From Bacilli bacterium (GTDB lineage: Bacteria; Bacillota_I; Bacilli_A; RF39; UBA660), in the NCBI GenBank assembly GCA_918219625.1, contig CAKJXT010000030.1, positions 1 to 35,429 on the forward strand: a stretch of DNA of 35,429 nt. The letters are read 5' to 3'. Below, in pieces: positions 1 through 7,556 of the stretch; within the stretch, counting starts at the first letter, position 1, and the number at the start of each line of letters is the position of its first letter. The notes under the pieces were generated by a model. It was not told the origin of the DNA, made no database searches, and was given only the letters and a program-made list of their open reading frames with translations. The position numbers and the translations under genes were made by a program.

Positions 1-140
1 ATTCTTCCATAGTTTGATAGTTGATTAGTTGCGCTGTAAAGAAATAGAAATACAACTATTTGTATAATTATACCTATTAATAAAATTATTAATTTTATAA
101 TATTATTTATTATATTATTTTCACCTTTGTTTTTTTTCAT
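1..140 (-). CDS. N-terminal fragment of a membrane protein, possibly cardiolipin synthase-like
   Basis: The start of a minus-strand gene that runs off the left edge; 46 codons are visible. An ATG at 140 is preceded by a good ribosome binding site (AGAGGAGAT at 152-144). The peptide starts MKKNKGENN and then has one long Ile/Leu/Val-rich membrane segment (about residues 14-36) followed by SATNQLSNYGR. A hydrophobic N-terminus of this kind occurs in cardiolipin synthases, but no catalytic HKD motif lies inside the window, so that name is a guess. The gene is divergent from the amidase gene. Confidence 0.5.
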   Translation of the reverse strand, partial: MKKNKGENNIINNIIKLIILLIGIIIQIVVFLFLYSATNQLSNYGR

Positions 141-196
141 ATTATCTCCTCTATTTAATTATATCATGTTTTTATATTTTTTTTGATAAATAATGA

Positions 197-213
197 TATA
201 ATTATATTGGTGA
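197..213 (+). promoter_or_regulatory. -10 box and ribosome binding site of the amidase gene
   Basis: TATAAT at 197-202 is a consensus -10 box with no good -35 upstream. GGTGA at 209-213 lies 6 nt before a TTG start codon at 220 and decides that start. The -10 is very close to the coding start, so the 5' leader would be very short if this box is used. Confidence 0.35.
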
Positions 214-219
214 ATGTAG

Positions 220-1443
220 TTGAAAAAGTTTTTATTTTTTATAGTTTTAATTACAATTGGAGTTTTTATATATTTTAAGTTTTTTAAACTTGATAAGAAT
301 ATATTTACTTTACTTAATGATGTTAATGATTATGCGATTGTTGATAAGTATTATATATATGGAACTCATATGAATATATCTGGTTCAATTGATTTGGATA
401 ATTATTCTGATATTAAGTTAGTTTTTAAAAGTTTAGATAATGAACTTTATTATGATTTAAATTATTCTAAGGGCAAGTTTTATGTTTCTAATCTTATTAA
501 TGATGGAATTTATTTAGATGATATTCCTATTAATGATTATTTAGTTTTTATAAAGGTTACATCTAATGATAGTGTTAAATATTATAGTTTAAAGAATGAT
601 ACTGATTATAATGATATTTCTTATTATACTGTTACTAAGAATGGTAAGAATAATTTAATTAACATTAATTTTTCTAAAAAAGATAAAGATTATATGTTTA
701 TTTCTGTTAAGGATAAGGAGCTTCCTGATAAGTATTATGATATTGTTATTGATCCTGGACATGGTGGTGAGGATCCTGGTTCTTCTTTTGCTTCTCATAA
801 TGAAGCTGATTTAAATTTAGAGATTGCTTTGAAGCTTAAAAAGAAGTTTGATTCTATTGGAATTAAGAGTATTTTAACTCGTGTTGATGATACATATCCA
901 GATTCTTATGGATCTAATAGTAGAACTAGTTTACCTTATGATGTTAAAGCTAAGTATTTTATTTCAATTCACCTTAATAGTTCTGATGATAAAATGAGAT
1001 ATGGTGGTGTTGAAGTGTATGCACCTAATAATTGTAAATTAGATTTTGCTTCTAGCTTGGCTTCTAATATAGTTAATAGTGTTGATGGTTCTTATTCTAA
1101 GAAAGAAGATTTTAAAGAGTCTAAGGGGGTTTATGTTAGAACTTTTACTAATGAAGATATTAATATTTCTGTAAGTGAAGCTCGAAATGGTGGGTATAAA
1201 CCTTATCCTATTACTACTGATACTAATTATTATTTTATGATAAGAGAAACTGGCGGGATAGCTACTGGGGCTTATATTGATGGAAGAAATAAATCAGTTG
1301 GTAAGAATAATTATTATAAGTCTAATGTAGGGGCTGAGGCTTATCTACTTGAGCTTGGATATATTAATTATTGGCCTGATTTAAATAAGTTAGTTGATAA
1401 TCAAGATGATTATGTTAGTGGTATTGTAAATGCATTTAAATAA
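220..1443 (+). CDS. Membrane-anchored N-acetylmuramoyl-L-alanine amidase (Amidase_3)
   Basis: A zinc amidase that cleaves the bond between MurNAc and the stem peptide of peptidoglycan. Residues 3-20 form one membrane anchor, residues about 30-165 a beta-rich extracellular region I do not recognise, and residues about 174-400 the catalytic domain. Visible metal ligands are His181 in DPGHGG, Glu195 and His251 in SIHLNSS; Glu378 in LLELGYI is the catalytic glutamate. All are present, so it should be active. It starts at TTG 220. There are no SH3b, LysM or other wall-binding repeats, so the membrane anchor probably sets its place. It is one of only three plus-strand genes here and ends in its own terminator, convergent with the polymerase gene. 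Likely role: daughter-cell separation or wall turnover. Confidence 0.92.
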   Translation: MKKFLFFIVLITIGVFIYFKFFKLDKNIFTLLNDVNDYAIVDKYYIYGTHMNISGSIDLDNYSDIKLVFKSLDNELYYDLNYSKGKFYVSNLINDGIYLDDIPINDYLVFIKVTSNDSVKYYSLKNDTDYNDISYYTVTKNGKNNLININFSKKDKDYMFISVKDKELPDKYYDIVIDPGHGGEDPGSSFASHNEADLNLEIALKLKKKFDSIGIKSILTRVDDTYPDSYGSNSRTSLPYDVKAKYFISIHLNSSDDKMRYGGVEVYAPNNCKLDFASSLASNIVNSVDGSYSKKEDFKESKGVYVRTFTNEDINISVSEARNGGYKPYPITTDTNYYFMIRETGGIATGAYIDGRNKSVGKNNYYKSNVGAEAYLLELGYINYWPDLNKLVDNQDDYVSGIVNAFK

Positions 1444-1469
1444 GACGAGTTTATTCTCGTCTTGTTTTT
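1442..1469 (+). terminator. Intrinsic terminator of the amidase gene
   Basis: AAGACGAG (1442-1449) pairs with CTCGTCTT (1456-1463) around a 6-nt loop, followed by GTTTTTG. The hairpin starts on the amidase stop codon and contains the stop codon of the convergent polymerase gene. Confidence 0.8.
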
Positions 1470-2641
1470 GTGTTTATAAGTGTTGCTTTTTTAATTATAT
1501 TTTTATATTTATCATTTAATTTATCTACTACGTCATCTATTTCTTTTTCTTCTTCTATTTTATCAAATATAGATACTTGTTTTATTTTTTTATCTGTTAA
1601 ATTATCAAGTCTTATTCCTATTAGCCTTATTTTTTCATTTTCATATATTTCTCTTAGTATTATTTTTGCCATATTATATATTTCTTCATTATTATTTGTT
1701 GGTGTTTCTAGTTTCTTTTGATGTGAGTATTTTTTAAAGTTATTGTCTTTTAGTATTACTGCAATAGTTCTTGCATATTTATTTTGTTTTCTAAGTCTAT
1801 TTCCTACTTTTTCTGATAATAATAATAGATATTTATATAGTTCTTTTATATCTGTCACATCATGGTCTAGCGTTATTTCATTTCCTATTCCTTTTGGTTC
1901 TGGTGGAATACTTATTACTGGGGAATTATCTATCCCATTTGCCCAGTTTATCATATGTTCTGATTGATTTTTAAAGAATTTATATAGTTCTTCTGGTTTA
2001 GCATTCGCTAAATCTTTTATTGTAAATATATTTATTTTATTTAGTTTTGGTACTGTTTTTTTACCTATTCCAAATAGTTCTCCTACTTCTAATGGCCACA
2101 TTTTTTCTCTTATTTCATCATCAAATAAAGTGTGTATTTTATATGGTTTTGTGAAGTCAGATGCCATTTTTGCACATAGTTTGTTATTGGCTATACCAAT
2201 ATTTACTGTGAATCCAAGTTCATCATATATTTCTTTTTGTAGTTTTCTTGCGAATTCTAGAGGTTCTCCTTGCATTGTTTTTATTTTAGTATAGTCTAGA
2301 TAACATTCATCAATACTTGCGATTTCTATATCTGGTGTATATTTACTGATTAAGTCAAACATTTTATTTGACATTTCTTTATAAAATTTAAAGTTTGGAG
2401 GATATACTTTTAATACTCTACATTTTTTTCGCGCTGTATATAGTGTTTCACCTGTTTTTATTCCTAATTTTTTTGCAGGTGTTGATTTAGCGAGTACTAT
2501 TCCTGCTCTTCTTTCTTCATCTCCACCAATTACAGCATATGATCCTCTTATATCATATTTTGAACCATTTTTTAAAAGGTAAAGTGCTGTCCAGGATAGA
2601 AATGCATTATTTACATCTATGTGCATAATTATTCTTTCCAT
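1451..2641 (-). CDS. dinB: Y-family DNA polymerase (Pol IV/DinB-like)
   Basis: An error-prone translesion polymerase of 396 residues. The N-terminal palm shows IMHIDVNNAF with the first catalytic aspartate, and ASIDECYLDYT carries the catalytic Asp-Glu pair; the steric-gate region and the fingers segment (KSTPAKKLGIKTGE) are typical. A helix-hairpin-helix segment (FGIGKKTVPKLNKI) and a little-finger domain follow. I chose ATG 2641 rather than GTG 2650 because GGTGA at 2651-2647 sits 5 nt before it and overlaps the GTG. It has its own consensus-like promoter. No C-terminal beta-clamp motif is obvious, the end being TKTRRE. The substrate assignment within DinB/UmuC is by similarity only. Confidence 0.92.
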   Translation of the reverse strand: MERIIMHIDVNNAFLSWTALYLLKNGSKYDIRGSYAVIGGDEERRAGIVLAKSTPAKKLGIKTGETLYTARKKCRVLKVYPPNFKFYKEMSNKMFDLISKYTPDIEIASIDECYLDYTKIKTMQGEPLEFARKLQKEIYDELGFTVNIGIANNKLCAKMASDFTKPYKIHTLFDDEIREKMWPLEVGELFGIGKKTVPKLNKINIFTIKDLANAKPEELYKFFKNQSEHMINWANGIDNSPVISIPPEPKGIGNEITLDHDVTDIKELYKYLLLLSEKVGNRLRKQNKYARTIAVILKDNNFKKYSHQKKLETPTNNNEEIYNMAKIILREIYENEKIRLIGIRLDNLTDKKIKQVSIFDKIEEEKEIDDVVDKLNDKYKNIIKKATLINTKTRRE

Positions 2642-2658
2642 GTGTTTCACCTATATAT

Positions 2659-2687
2659 ATTATAATACATTTGTTTGTGTTTGTAAA
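2659..2687 (-). promoter_or_regulatory. SigA-type promoter of the Pol IV gene
   Basis: On the minus strand, TTTACA (2687-2682), a 17-nt spacer and TATAAT (2664-2659). It lies between the ymfH terminator and the polymerase start. No LexA/SOS box (CGAAC-type) is visible beside it. Confidence 0.7.
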
Positions 2688-2692
2688 TATTT

Positions 2693-2715
2693 AAAAAAGT
2701 ACTTTTTCAAGTACT
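2693..2715 (-). terminator. Intrinsic terminator of the deoD-ymfF-ymfH operon
   Basis: On the minus strand AGTACTT, loop GAAA, AAGTACT, then TTTTTT. The first arm includes part of the TAG stop codon of ymfH. Confidence 0.8.
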
Positions 2716-3988
2716 ATTTTGGTTCTATTATAACTATGCTTTTGTTTTTTAAGTCTAAATCTTTTATTATTTGTTTTGCTTTTTTATAGTCTAATCTTTT
2801 TGTATATTTAATATCATCTATTTTTATTTCATTATATTTTATAATGTTGTTCATTATTTTTTCATTCATACTGAATATATTATCACTCATAAATATATAT
2901 GAACTTGCGATATTAAGTTTCTTTCTATCAAATTCTTCTTCTGTTATTTCTAGATTTTTTATTTGATTTTCTAATTTTGATGTTAATTTTTCTATTTTAT
3001 CTGTTTCTCCAAATATTGTCACTAAAACATGTGTATCAGTGTATGAAAATGTGAAGTCTATATTTGATGTTATTATGTTTTCATCTTTTAGTTGTTCATT
3101 TACAATTGATGTTGCGCCTATATTTATATCAAATATTATTGATAGATAAGCTAGAATATCTCTAAGGCTTAAGTTCATATCTTTATAGTTTATTTTATAG
3201 TTAAGCGCAAGTTTTGGAAGACTGATATCCATTTTTATTATTTCTGATTTTTTATCTACTTTATTTGGTTCTTCATATGTTTTTCTTTTTATTTCTTCTT
3301 CTTTATCAAAGTGTTTTTTTGCTTGATTTTCTTTTATTAGTTTTATTGTTTTTTCTGGATCTACATTTCCAGTTATTACTATAAACATATTGCTTGGGTT
3401 ATAGAATGTGTTGTAGCATTCATATAAGTCTTCTTTTGTTATGCTTTTTACGTTTTCTATATCTCCTATTACAGGTATTTTTATAGGATGTTTAATAAAA
3501 CTATTGTAAAGAGCTTTTTCATATAATACTGAGTATGGATCGTCTTGATACATTTTTATTTCTTGTATTATTATTCCTTTTTCTTTTTCTACATTTTTAT
3601 CTGTAAAGTAAGGTGTTTGTACATAATCAAGTAGATAGTTTAGATTCTCTTCGAAGTATTGTGGTCCAGAGAACAAGTATGTTGTTTTATCGTTTGATGT
3701 ATTTGCATTTGCGTCTGATCCATTATTTGAGTATATTTCAAAAGGATCTGTTCCATCTTCCATTTCAAATAGTTTGTGTTCTAGAAAGTGTGCGATTCCA
3801 TATGGAAATTTTTTCATTTTTTTCTTTTTTATTGGCACAAATTCTATTTCATTTGATCCATATTTTGTAGAGAAAGTCGCATATATATTATTACAATTAT
3901 TCTTTGGTATTATGTATATTTCTAGCCCATTTTCAAGTTTTTCTTGATATAGTTCTAGTTTTAGTTTGTCTATTTTAGTTTTCTTCAT
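2714..3988 (-). CDS. ymfH: M16-family zinc peptidase, YmfH-like (catalytic member of the pair)
   Basis: Insulinase/processing-peptidase family protein of 424 residues. It carries the inverted zinc motif HFLEH (in GIAHFLEHKLFE) and the downstream glutamate in IIIQEIKMYQDDP, so it should bind zinc and cut peptides. The second half is the usual catalytically silent M16 repeat. Its start overlaps the end of ymfF by 14 nt, which fits the heterodimer known for M16B pairs, where one subunit has the zinc site and the other the Arg/Tyr pair. ATG 3988 is preferred over GTG 3997 because AAGGTGA lies just before it. The natural substrate is not evident from sequence. Confidence 0.9.
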   Translation of the reverse strand: MKKTKIDKLKLELYQEKLENGLEIYIIPKNNCNNIYATFSTKYGSNEIEFVPIKKKKMKKFPYGIAHFLEHKLFEMEDGTDPFEIYSNNGSDANANTSNDKTTYLFSGPQYFEENLNYLLDYVQTPYFTDKNVEKEKGIIIQEIKMYQDDPYSVLYEKALYNSFIKHPIKIPVIGDIENVKSITKEDLYECYNTFYNPSNMFIVITGNVDPEKTIKLIKENQAKKHFDKEEEIKRKTYEEPNKVDKKSEIIKMDISLPKLALNYKINYKDMNLSLRDILAYLSIIFDINIGATSIVNEQLKDENIITSNIDFTFSYTDTHVLVTIFGETDKIEKLTSKLENQIKNLEITEEEFDRKKLNIASSYIFMSDNIFSMNEKIMNNIIKYNEIKIDDIKYTKRLDYKKAKQIIKDLDLKNKSIVIIEPK

Positions 3989-5246
3989 GTGTTTCACCTT
4001 CTAGTAAGAATATTGTATCCATGTGTATTTTTTTGGCGACTTTTATTATGTCTTGTTTTTTTACTTTTTCTATTTCTTTTGTTCTTTTTTCTAATGGATC
4101 GTAGTCTAAATATGCACAACTTGAGTATGCGTTTAATATTGAAAATGCTGAGTCTTCTATTTCCTTGAATGTACTTTTATATGTTACTATTCCTGCTTTT
4201 ATTTCATCTTCATCAAATAAACCTTTTTCTATGTTTTTCATTTCTTTTTTTATTAGTTCTATACTCTTTTTAAAGTTACATGCATCTATTCCTGCTTTTA
4301 TTGTTAATAGATTAAATACAGGTTGATATGAACTACTTACATAATAGCAAAGTGAGTTCTTTTCTCTTAAATTCATGAATAGTCTTGAGTTAGGGCTTCC
4401 ACCTAGTATAAATGAATATATGTTCATAACATATTTTTGTTCAAATGGTGTTAGTTTATCTAGTTTGCACCCAATAAATAGTTTGCTTTGTTCTAATGCT
4501 TGTCTTTCTTTTGTTGTTTTTGCTCTCATTCTTATTTTTTTATGTTTTACATAGTGTGATCCAGATGGTCTTTTTAAAGTGTTTATTTTAAATTTTTTAT
4601 TTATTATATTTTTTACTTTTGTTTCATTAAAGTCACCTATTATAAATATGTCTATAATATCTCCTTTTATTATTTGTTTATAATATTCATATAGGTTTAC
4701 TTTTGTTATTTTCTTTAATGCTTCTAATGATCCATCAGCATTTATTGCGTATGGAGCTTCTGGGTCCATCTCTTCTAACATTCTATGCATTCCATATCTT
4801 CCTGGATTTTCTTTTAAGCATTCTATTTCTTGTTTTAGTGATTCTTTACATAGATTAAAGCTTTTTTCTGTGAAGCCTTTATTTTCTATATTTGGGTTTA
4901 ATATAAATCCTAGTATAAATTCTAATGATTTTTCTATCATTTTATCGTCTGTATATTCTTCATTTAAAAATGAACTTTCAAAACTCATTATTGAGTAATT
5001 ACCTGATATTGATGATGAACTTCTAAGCATTAATCCATATAGTTTTTCTGTTTCTATTTCTATTTGTCTACTTGTTTTATATATTTCATTTGATTCTAGA
5101 AGTACTCTAGTTAATAGATTCCTTTTTGTTACTTCTTCTTTATTTGTTTTTCTTTTAAAATTTATCCTAGTACTTATAGTCTTAAATTTATCTGTTTTTA
5201 TAAAGTGTATATTGTATGCGCCATTTTGAAATTTTGTGTATTTCAA
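3975..5246 (-). CDS. ymfF: M16-family peptidase-like protein, YmfF-like (non-catalytic partner)
   Basis: A 423-residue M16 homologue without the HxxEH zinc motif in its N-terminal half, but with the conserved C-terminal region GGSPNSRLFMNLREKNSLCYY, here split by me as GGSPNSRLF and LREKNSLCYY, the segment that supplies substrate-binding Arg and Tyr in M16 proteins. It starts at TTG 5246 behind AGAGGTGATATC. It overlaps ymfH by 14 nt, so translation of the two is probably coupled and the products probably pair. In Bacillus the ymfF-ymfH pair sits near ymfI and recA; here deoD is upstream instead. Confidence 0.88.
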   Translation of the reverse strand: MKYTKFQNGAYNIHFIKTDKFKTISTRINFKRKTNKEEVTKRNLLTRVLLESNEIYKTSRQIEIETEKLYGLMLRSSSSISGNYSIMSFESSFLNEEYTDDKMIEKSLEFILGFILNPNIENKGFTEKSFNLCKESLKQEIECLKENPGRYGMHRMLEEMDPEAPYAINADGSLEALKKITKVNLYEYYKQIIKGDIIDIFIIGDFNETKVKNIINKKFKINTLKRPSGSHYVKHKKIRMRAKTTKERQALEQSKLFIGCKLDKLTPFEQKYVMNIYSFILGGSPNSRLFMNLREKNSLCYYVSSSYQPVFNLLTIKAGIDACNFKKSIELIKKEMKNIEKGLFDEDEIKAGIVTYKSTFKEIEDSAFSILNAYSSCAYLDYDPLEKRTKEIEKVKKQDIIKVAKKIHMDTIFLLEGETHEEN

Positions 5247-5285
5247 GATATCACCTCTTTCTTAGTATGGTTGATCTTTCCTTTT

Positions 5286-5984
5286 TTATAATGATTTTAA
5301 AGCAAGTTCGATCATTTTATCAAATGAGTTTTGTCTTTCTTGTGGTGTTGTTGATTCGTGTGTTACAAAGTGATCTGATATTGTTAGAATACAAGCTGCT
5401 TTTTTATTTAATAGATTAGCATTTGCGAATAGTGCGAATGATTCCATTTCTACACACATGCATCCATATTTTTTATATAGTTCTTCAAAGTTATCATTTT
5501 CTTTATAGAATACATCACTACTATGTATATTAGCTAAAGTTACATGGATATTGTTTTCTTCTGCTGCTTGTTTTATGTAGAAGTTTAATGTATCATTTGC
5601 ATATAAAGTATCATCCTCACATCCACTTTGTGTTTTTGCATAGCTTGATTCTGAGTAGCAGCCATTTACAAGTACTATGTCGTATAGATTTAAGTCTCTT
5701 GTATATGCTCCTGCTGATCCTACTCTTATTATATTTTCTACATCATAAAATTTATATAGTTCATATGAATATATACCAATACTTGGCATTCCCATTCCTG
5801 ATGCCATTACTGTTACTTCTTTTCCATTATATGTTCCAGTATATGCATACATGTTTCTTATTGTATTTACTAATTTATAATTTTCTAAGTATTTTTCAGC
5901 AATATGTTTTGCTCTTAGGGGATCTCCAGGCATTATTACTGTCTTAGCAATTTCTCCCTCTTTTGCTTCAATATGTGGTGTCAT
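5286..5984 (-). CDS. deoD: Purine-nucleoside phosphorylase
   Basis: Hexameric DeoD-type phosphorylase (232 residues) that splits purine (deoxy)nucleosides to base and (deoxy)ribose-1-phosphate in salvage. Visible family signatures are MPGDPLRAKHIAEKYL (phosphate loop), GSAGAYTRDL, the MGMPSIGIYSYEL segment, VEMESFALF (ribose-binding Met-Glu) and TISDHF with the catalytic Asp. Length is normal. AAAGGAGAATGATAAA precedes the ATG. It is the first gene of an operon with ymfF and ymfH, about 40 nt upstream of ymfF. Confidence 0.95.
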   Translation of the reverse strand: MTPHIEAKEGEIAKTVIMPGDPLRAKHIAEKYLENYKLVNTIRNMYAYTGTYNGKEVTVMASGMGMPSIGIYSYELYKFYDVENIIRVGSAGAYTRDLNLYDIVLVNGCYSESSYAKTQSGCEDDTLYANDTLNFYIKQAAEENNIHVTLANIHSSDVFYKENDNFEELYKKYGCMCVEMESFALFANANLLNKKAACILTISDHFVTHESTTPQERQNSFDKMIELALKSL

Positions 5985-6008
5985 TTTATCATTCTCCTTT
6001 ATATTTTT

Positions 6009-6017
6009 AGTATATCA
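6009..6017 (-). promoter_or_regulatory. Extended -10 promoter of the deoD operon
   Basis: On the minus strand TGATATACT (6017-6009) is an extended -10 element about 15 nt before the ribosome binding site. No clear -35 is present, as is common for TGn promoters. Confidence 0.45.
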
Positions 6018-6077
6018 AATATGATAATATTAAATCTATGGTTTTGAATAATCTTTATAAAATTTTACATTTTTTTA

Positions 6078-6106
6078 CTTAAAAAGAAGTATTTACATAC
6101 TTCTTC
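6078..6106 (-). terminator. Intrinsic terminator of the two-gene hypothetical operon
   Basis: On the minus strand GAAGTAT, loop GTAA, ATACTTC, then TTTTTAAG. The TAA stop codon of the 87-residue gene is in the loop. Confidence 0.8.
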
Positions 6107-6356
6107 CATGTTCATATCCTTTTTTGATCATCAAATCGTTGATTTTGTTGTTTATATTTTTATATTCGTCATTTGATCTTATCTTACCATCTTCAAATGC
6201 ATTTGGTGGTAATAGGTTTATTTGTGCGGTTTCTAATTGTTCTCTTGTAAATATATCTTGATTTTCACTTATAAAATTCCCATATGCTTTATATAAACAA
6301 CTTGTACCACTTTCATACGCATAGTTCATTATTTTCATTGTTTCCATAAACCCCAT
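6093..6356 (-). CDS. Hypothetical protein, 87 residues
   Basis: I do not recognise this small soluble protein. It is predicted mainly helical, with an N-terminal stretch of Met/Tyr/Ala (FMETMKIMNYAYESG) and a C-terminal charged helix. Its ATG overlaps the stop of the upstream gene as TAATG, with GGAGTGAAG in front, so the two are translationally coupled. The context suggests that it works with the upstream zincin-like protein. Confidence 0.7.
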   Translation of the reverse strand: MGFMETMKIMNYAYESGTSCLYKAYGNFISENQDIFTREQLETAQINLLPPNAFEDGKIRSNDEYKNINNKINDLMIKKGYEHGRSM

Positions 6357-6901
6357 TACATCTTCACTCCTTTTTCTACTAATTTATTTATTAAGTATTT
6401 TGAATCATTATTGAAATATGCATATAACATATTTTCAAATCCTACTACTGTATTTATTAGATTTGTCATTATTGCTTCATCTGGATATAATAGTTTTTCT
6501 CCTTCATTTCCTACTAGAAAGTTGGCTATTATTTCTGTTAATCCAACATTTAAGGCTAAAAATCTATTATCTGTATTAAATCCAGTTTGTTTATCTGTAG
6601 CTGTTATTATGTTCAAAAGTTCAAACATCATAACATGTCTTGCATCATATTCTTTACTTATTTCATCACTGTTGAAGTATAATATATTTTTTGTAAAGCT
6701 ATAGTTTGATATATGACTTTTTTCAAATTTTGATGTTTTTTCTATTTTTAATGTTTTTAGTCTTTTATTTAAGTTTTCTAAGTTTACATTTGGAAAGTAA
6801 TTATGGAAAATGACTACTAATTCGAATATTCCATCTTTCACTTCATTATTTATATGTTTATTATTTTGTAAAGACTCTTGAATTGTATCCATTATATCCA
6901 T
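6356..6901 (-). CDS. Hypothetical protein resembling a degenerate zinc-protease (zincin) fold
   Basis: A 181-residue protein with no signal peptide. The central part has the layout of small bacterial zincins, but the motif expected as HELLH reads FELLN (in RHVMMFELLNIIT), and the usual EGLTE reads VGLTEI. Both zinc histidines are therefore replaced while Glu and the surrounding hydrophobic pattern remain. This suggests a catalytically dead relative; the family call is inference. I chose ATG 6901 because GGGTGATTAT is directly upstream; the ATG at 6919 has no ribosome binding site. It is co-transcribed with the 87-residue gene. Confidence 0.7.
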   Translation of the reverse strand: MDIMDTIQESLQNNKHINNEVKDGIFELVVIFHNYFPNVNLENLNKRLKTLKIEKTSKFEKSHISNYSFTKNILYFNSDEISKEYDARHVMMFELLNIITATDKQTGFNTDNRFLALNVGLTEIIANFLVGNEGEKLLYPDEAIMTNLINTVVGFENMLYAYFNNDSKYLINKLVEKGVKM

Positions 6902-6951
6902 ATAATCACCCAATATCATATTACCATATTTTTCTTAAAAAATCTATAATT

Positions 6952-6983
6952 TAAAAAAAAATATAGATTTATGTCTATATTTT
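6952..6983 (-). terminator. Intrinsic terminator of the YgjV-like gene
   Basis: On the minus strand AAATATAGA, loop CATAAA, TCTATATTT, followed by a T run. It begins at the end of the coding region. Confidence 0.75.
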
Positions 6984-7486
6984 TATTTTTTTTTATATCT
7001 TATGATTGATATTGTAGCTGATAGTATTTCTAGGAAGTTTCCAATACATATTATATATGCGCCTACATATATATTATATATTCCCCAAAGTAGTCCAGCT
7101 ATTAACATTGTATATCTTATGTATTTTGGATTTTTAAAGTATGTTGATGTAAATAATATTATGTTTATTAGAAGTGGTAATAAAGATAATATTCCATCGT
7201 AGAAGTATATTGATACTGCTACTAATAATGATAAGAATATTATTAGTACATATATAGGTATTTTTTTATTATTCTTTTCTATTTTTATAAACACAAGATT
7301 TTTTAGTTGTTCTAGTATTTCAATTGATACTCCTGAGTATGCACCTTTTATTACATATACAATTAAGTAGCACATAGATGCGCCTATTTGAGTTAGTAAT
7401 ATATTTTCTTTTTTCTTAAATTGTACACTCATTACGTATAAGAATATTGATAGTATTGATACTACATAATAAATTGTTGTTGTCAT
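6983..7486 (-). CDS. YgjV-like inner membrane protein
   Basis: A 167-residue integral membrane protein with about five to six hydrophobic segments: residues 4-20, about 30-50, 78-95, 100-115, 124-140 and 143-160. The pattern of short helices, the segment MLIAGLLWGIYNIYVGAY and the length fit the YgjV family (function unknown). AGAGGAAGTG is the ribosome binding site. It is a single-gene unit with its own promoter and terminator, downstream of clpC. No substrate-binding motif can be named. Confidence 0.7.
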   Translation of the reverse strand: MTTTIYYVVSILSIFLYVMSVQFKKKENILLTQIGASMCYLIVYVIKGAYSGVSIEILEQLKNLVFIKIEKNNKKIPIYVLIIFLSLLVAVSIYFYDGILSLLPLLINIILFTSTYFKNPKYIRYTMLIAGLLWGIYNIYVGAYIICIGNFLEILSATISIIRYKKK

Positions 7487-7510
7487 ACTGCACTTCCTCT
7501 ACAATAAACA

Positions 7511-7539
7511 ATTATACATATTTATTAGTAGTTTGTCAT
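7511..7539 (-). promoter_or_regulatory. SigA-type promoter of the YgjV-like gene
   Basis: On the minus strand ATGACA (7539-7534), 17-nt spacer, TATAAT (7516-7511). It lies between clpC and the gene. Confidence 0.65.
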
Positions 7540-7556
7540 TATTTTATTTTCAAATT

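Noticed and set aside
5985..6092. Purine riboswitch upstream of deoD
   Set aside because: The leader is only some 30 nt from the -10 box to the start codon, too short, and it lacks the conserved aptamer core.
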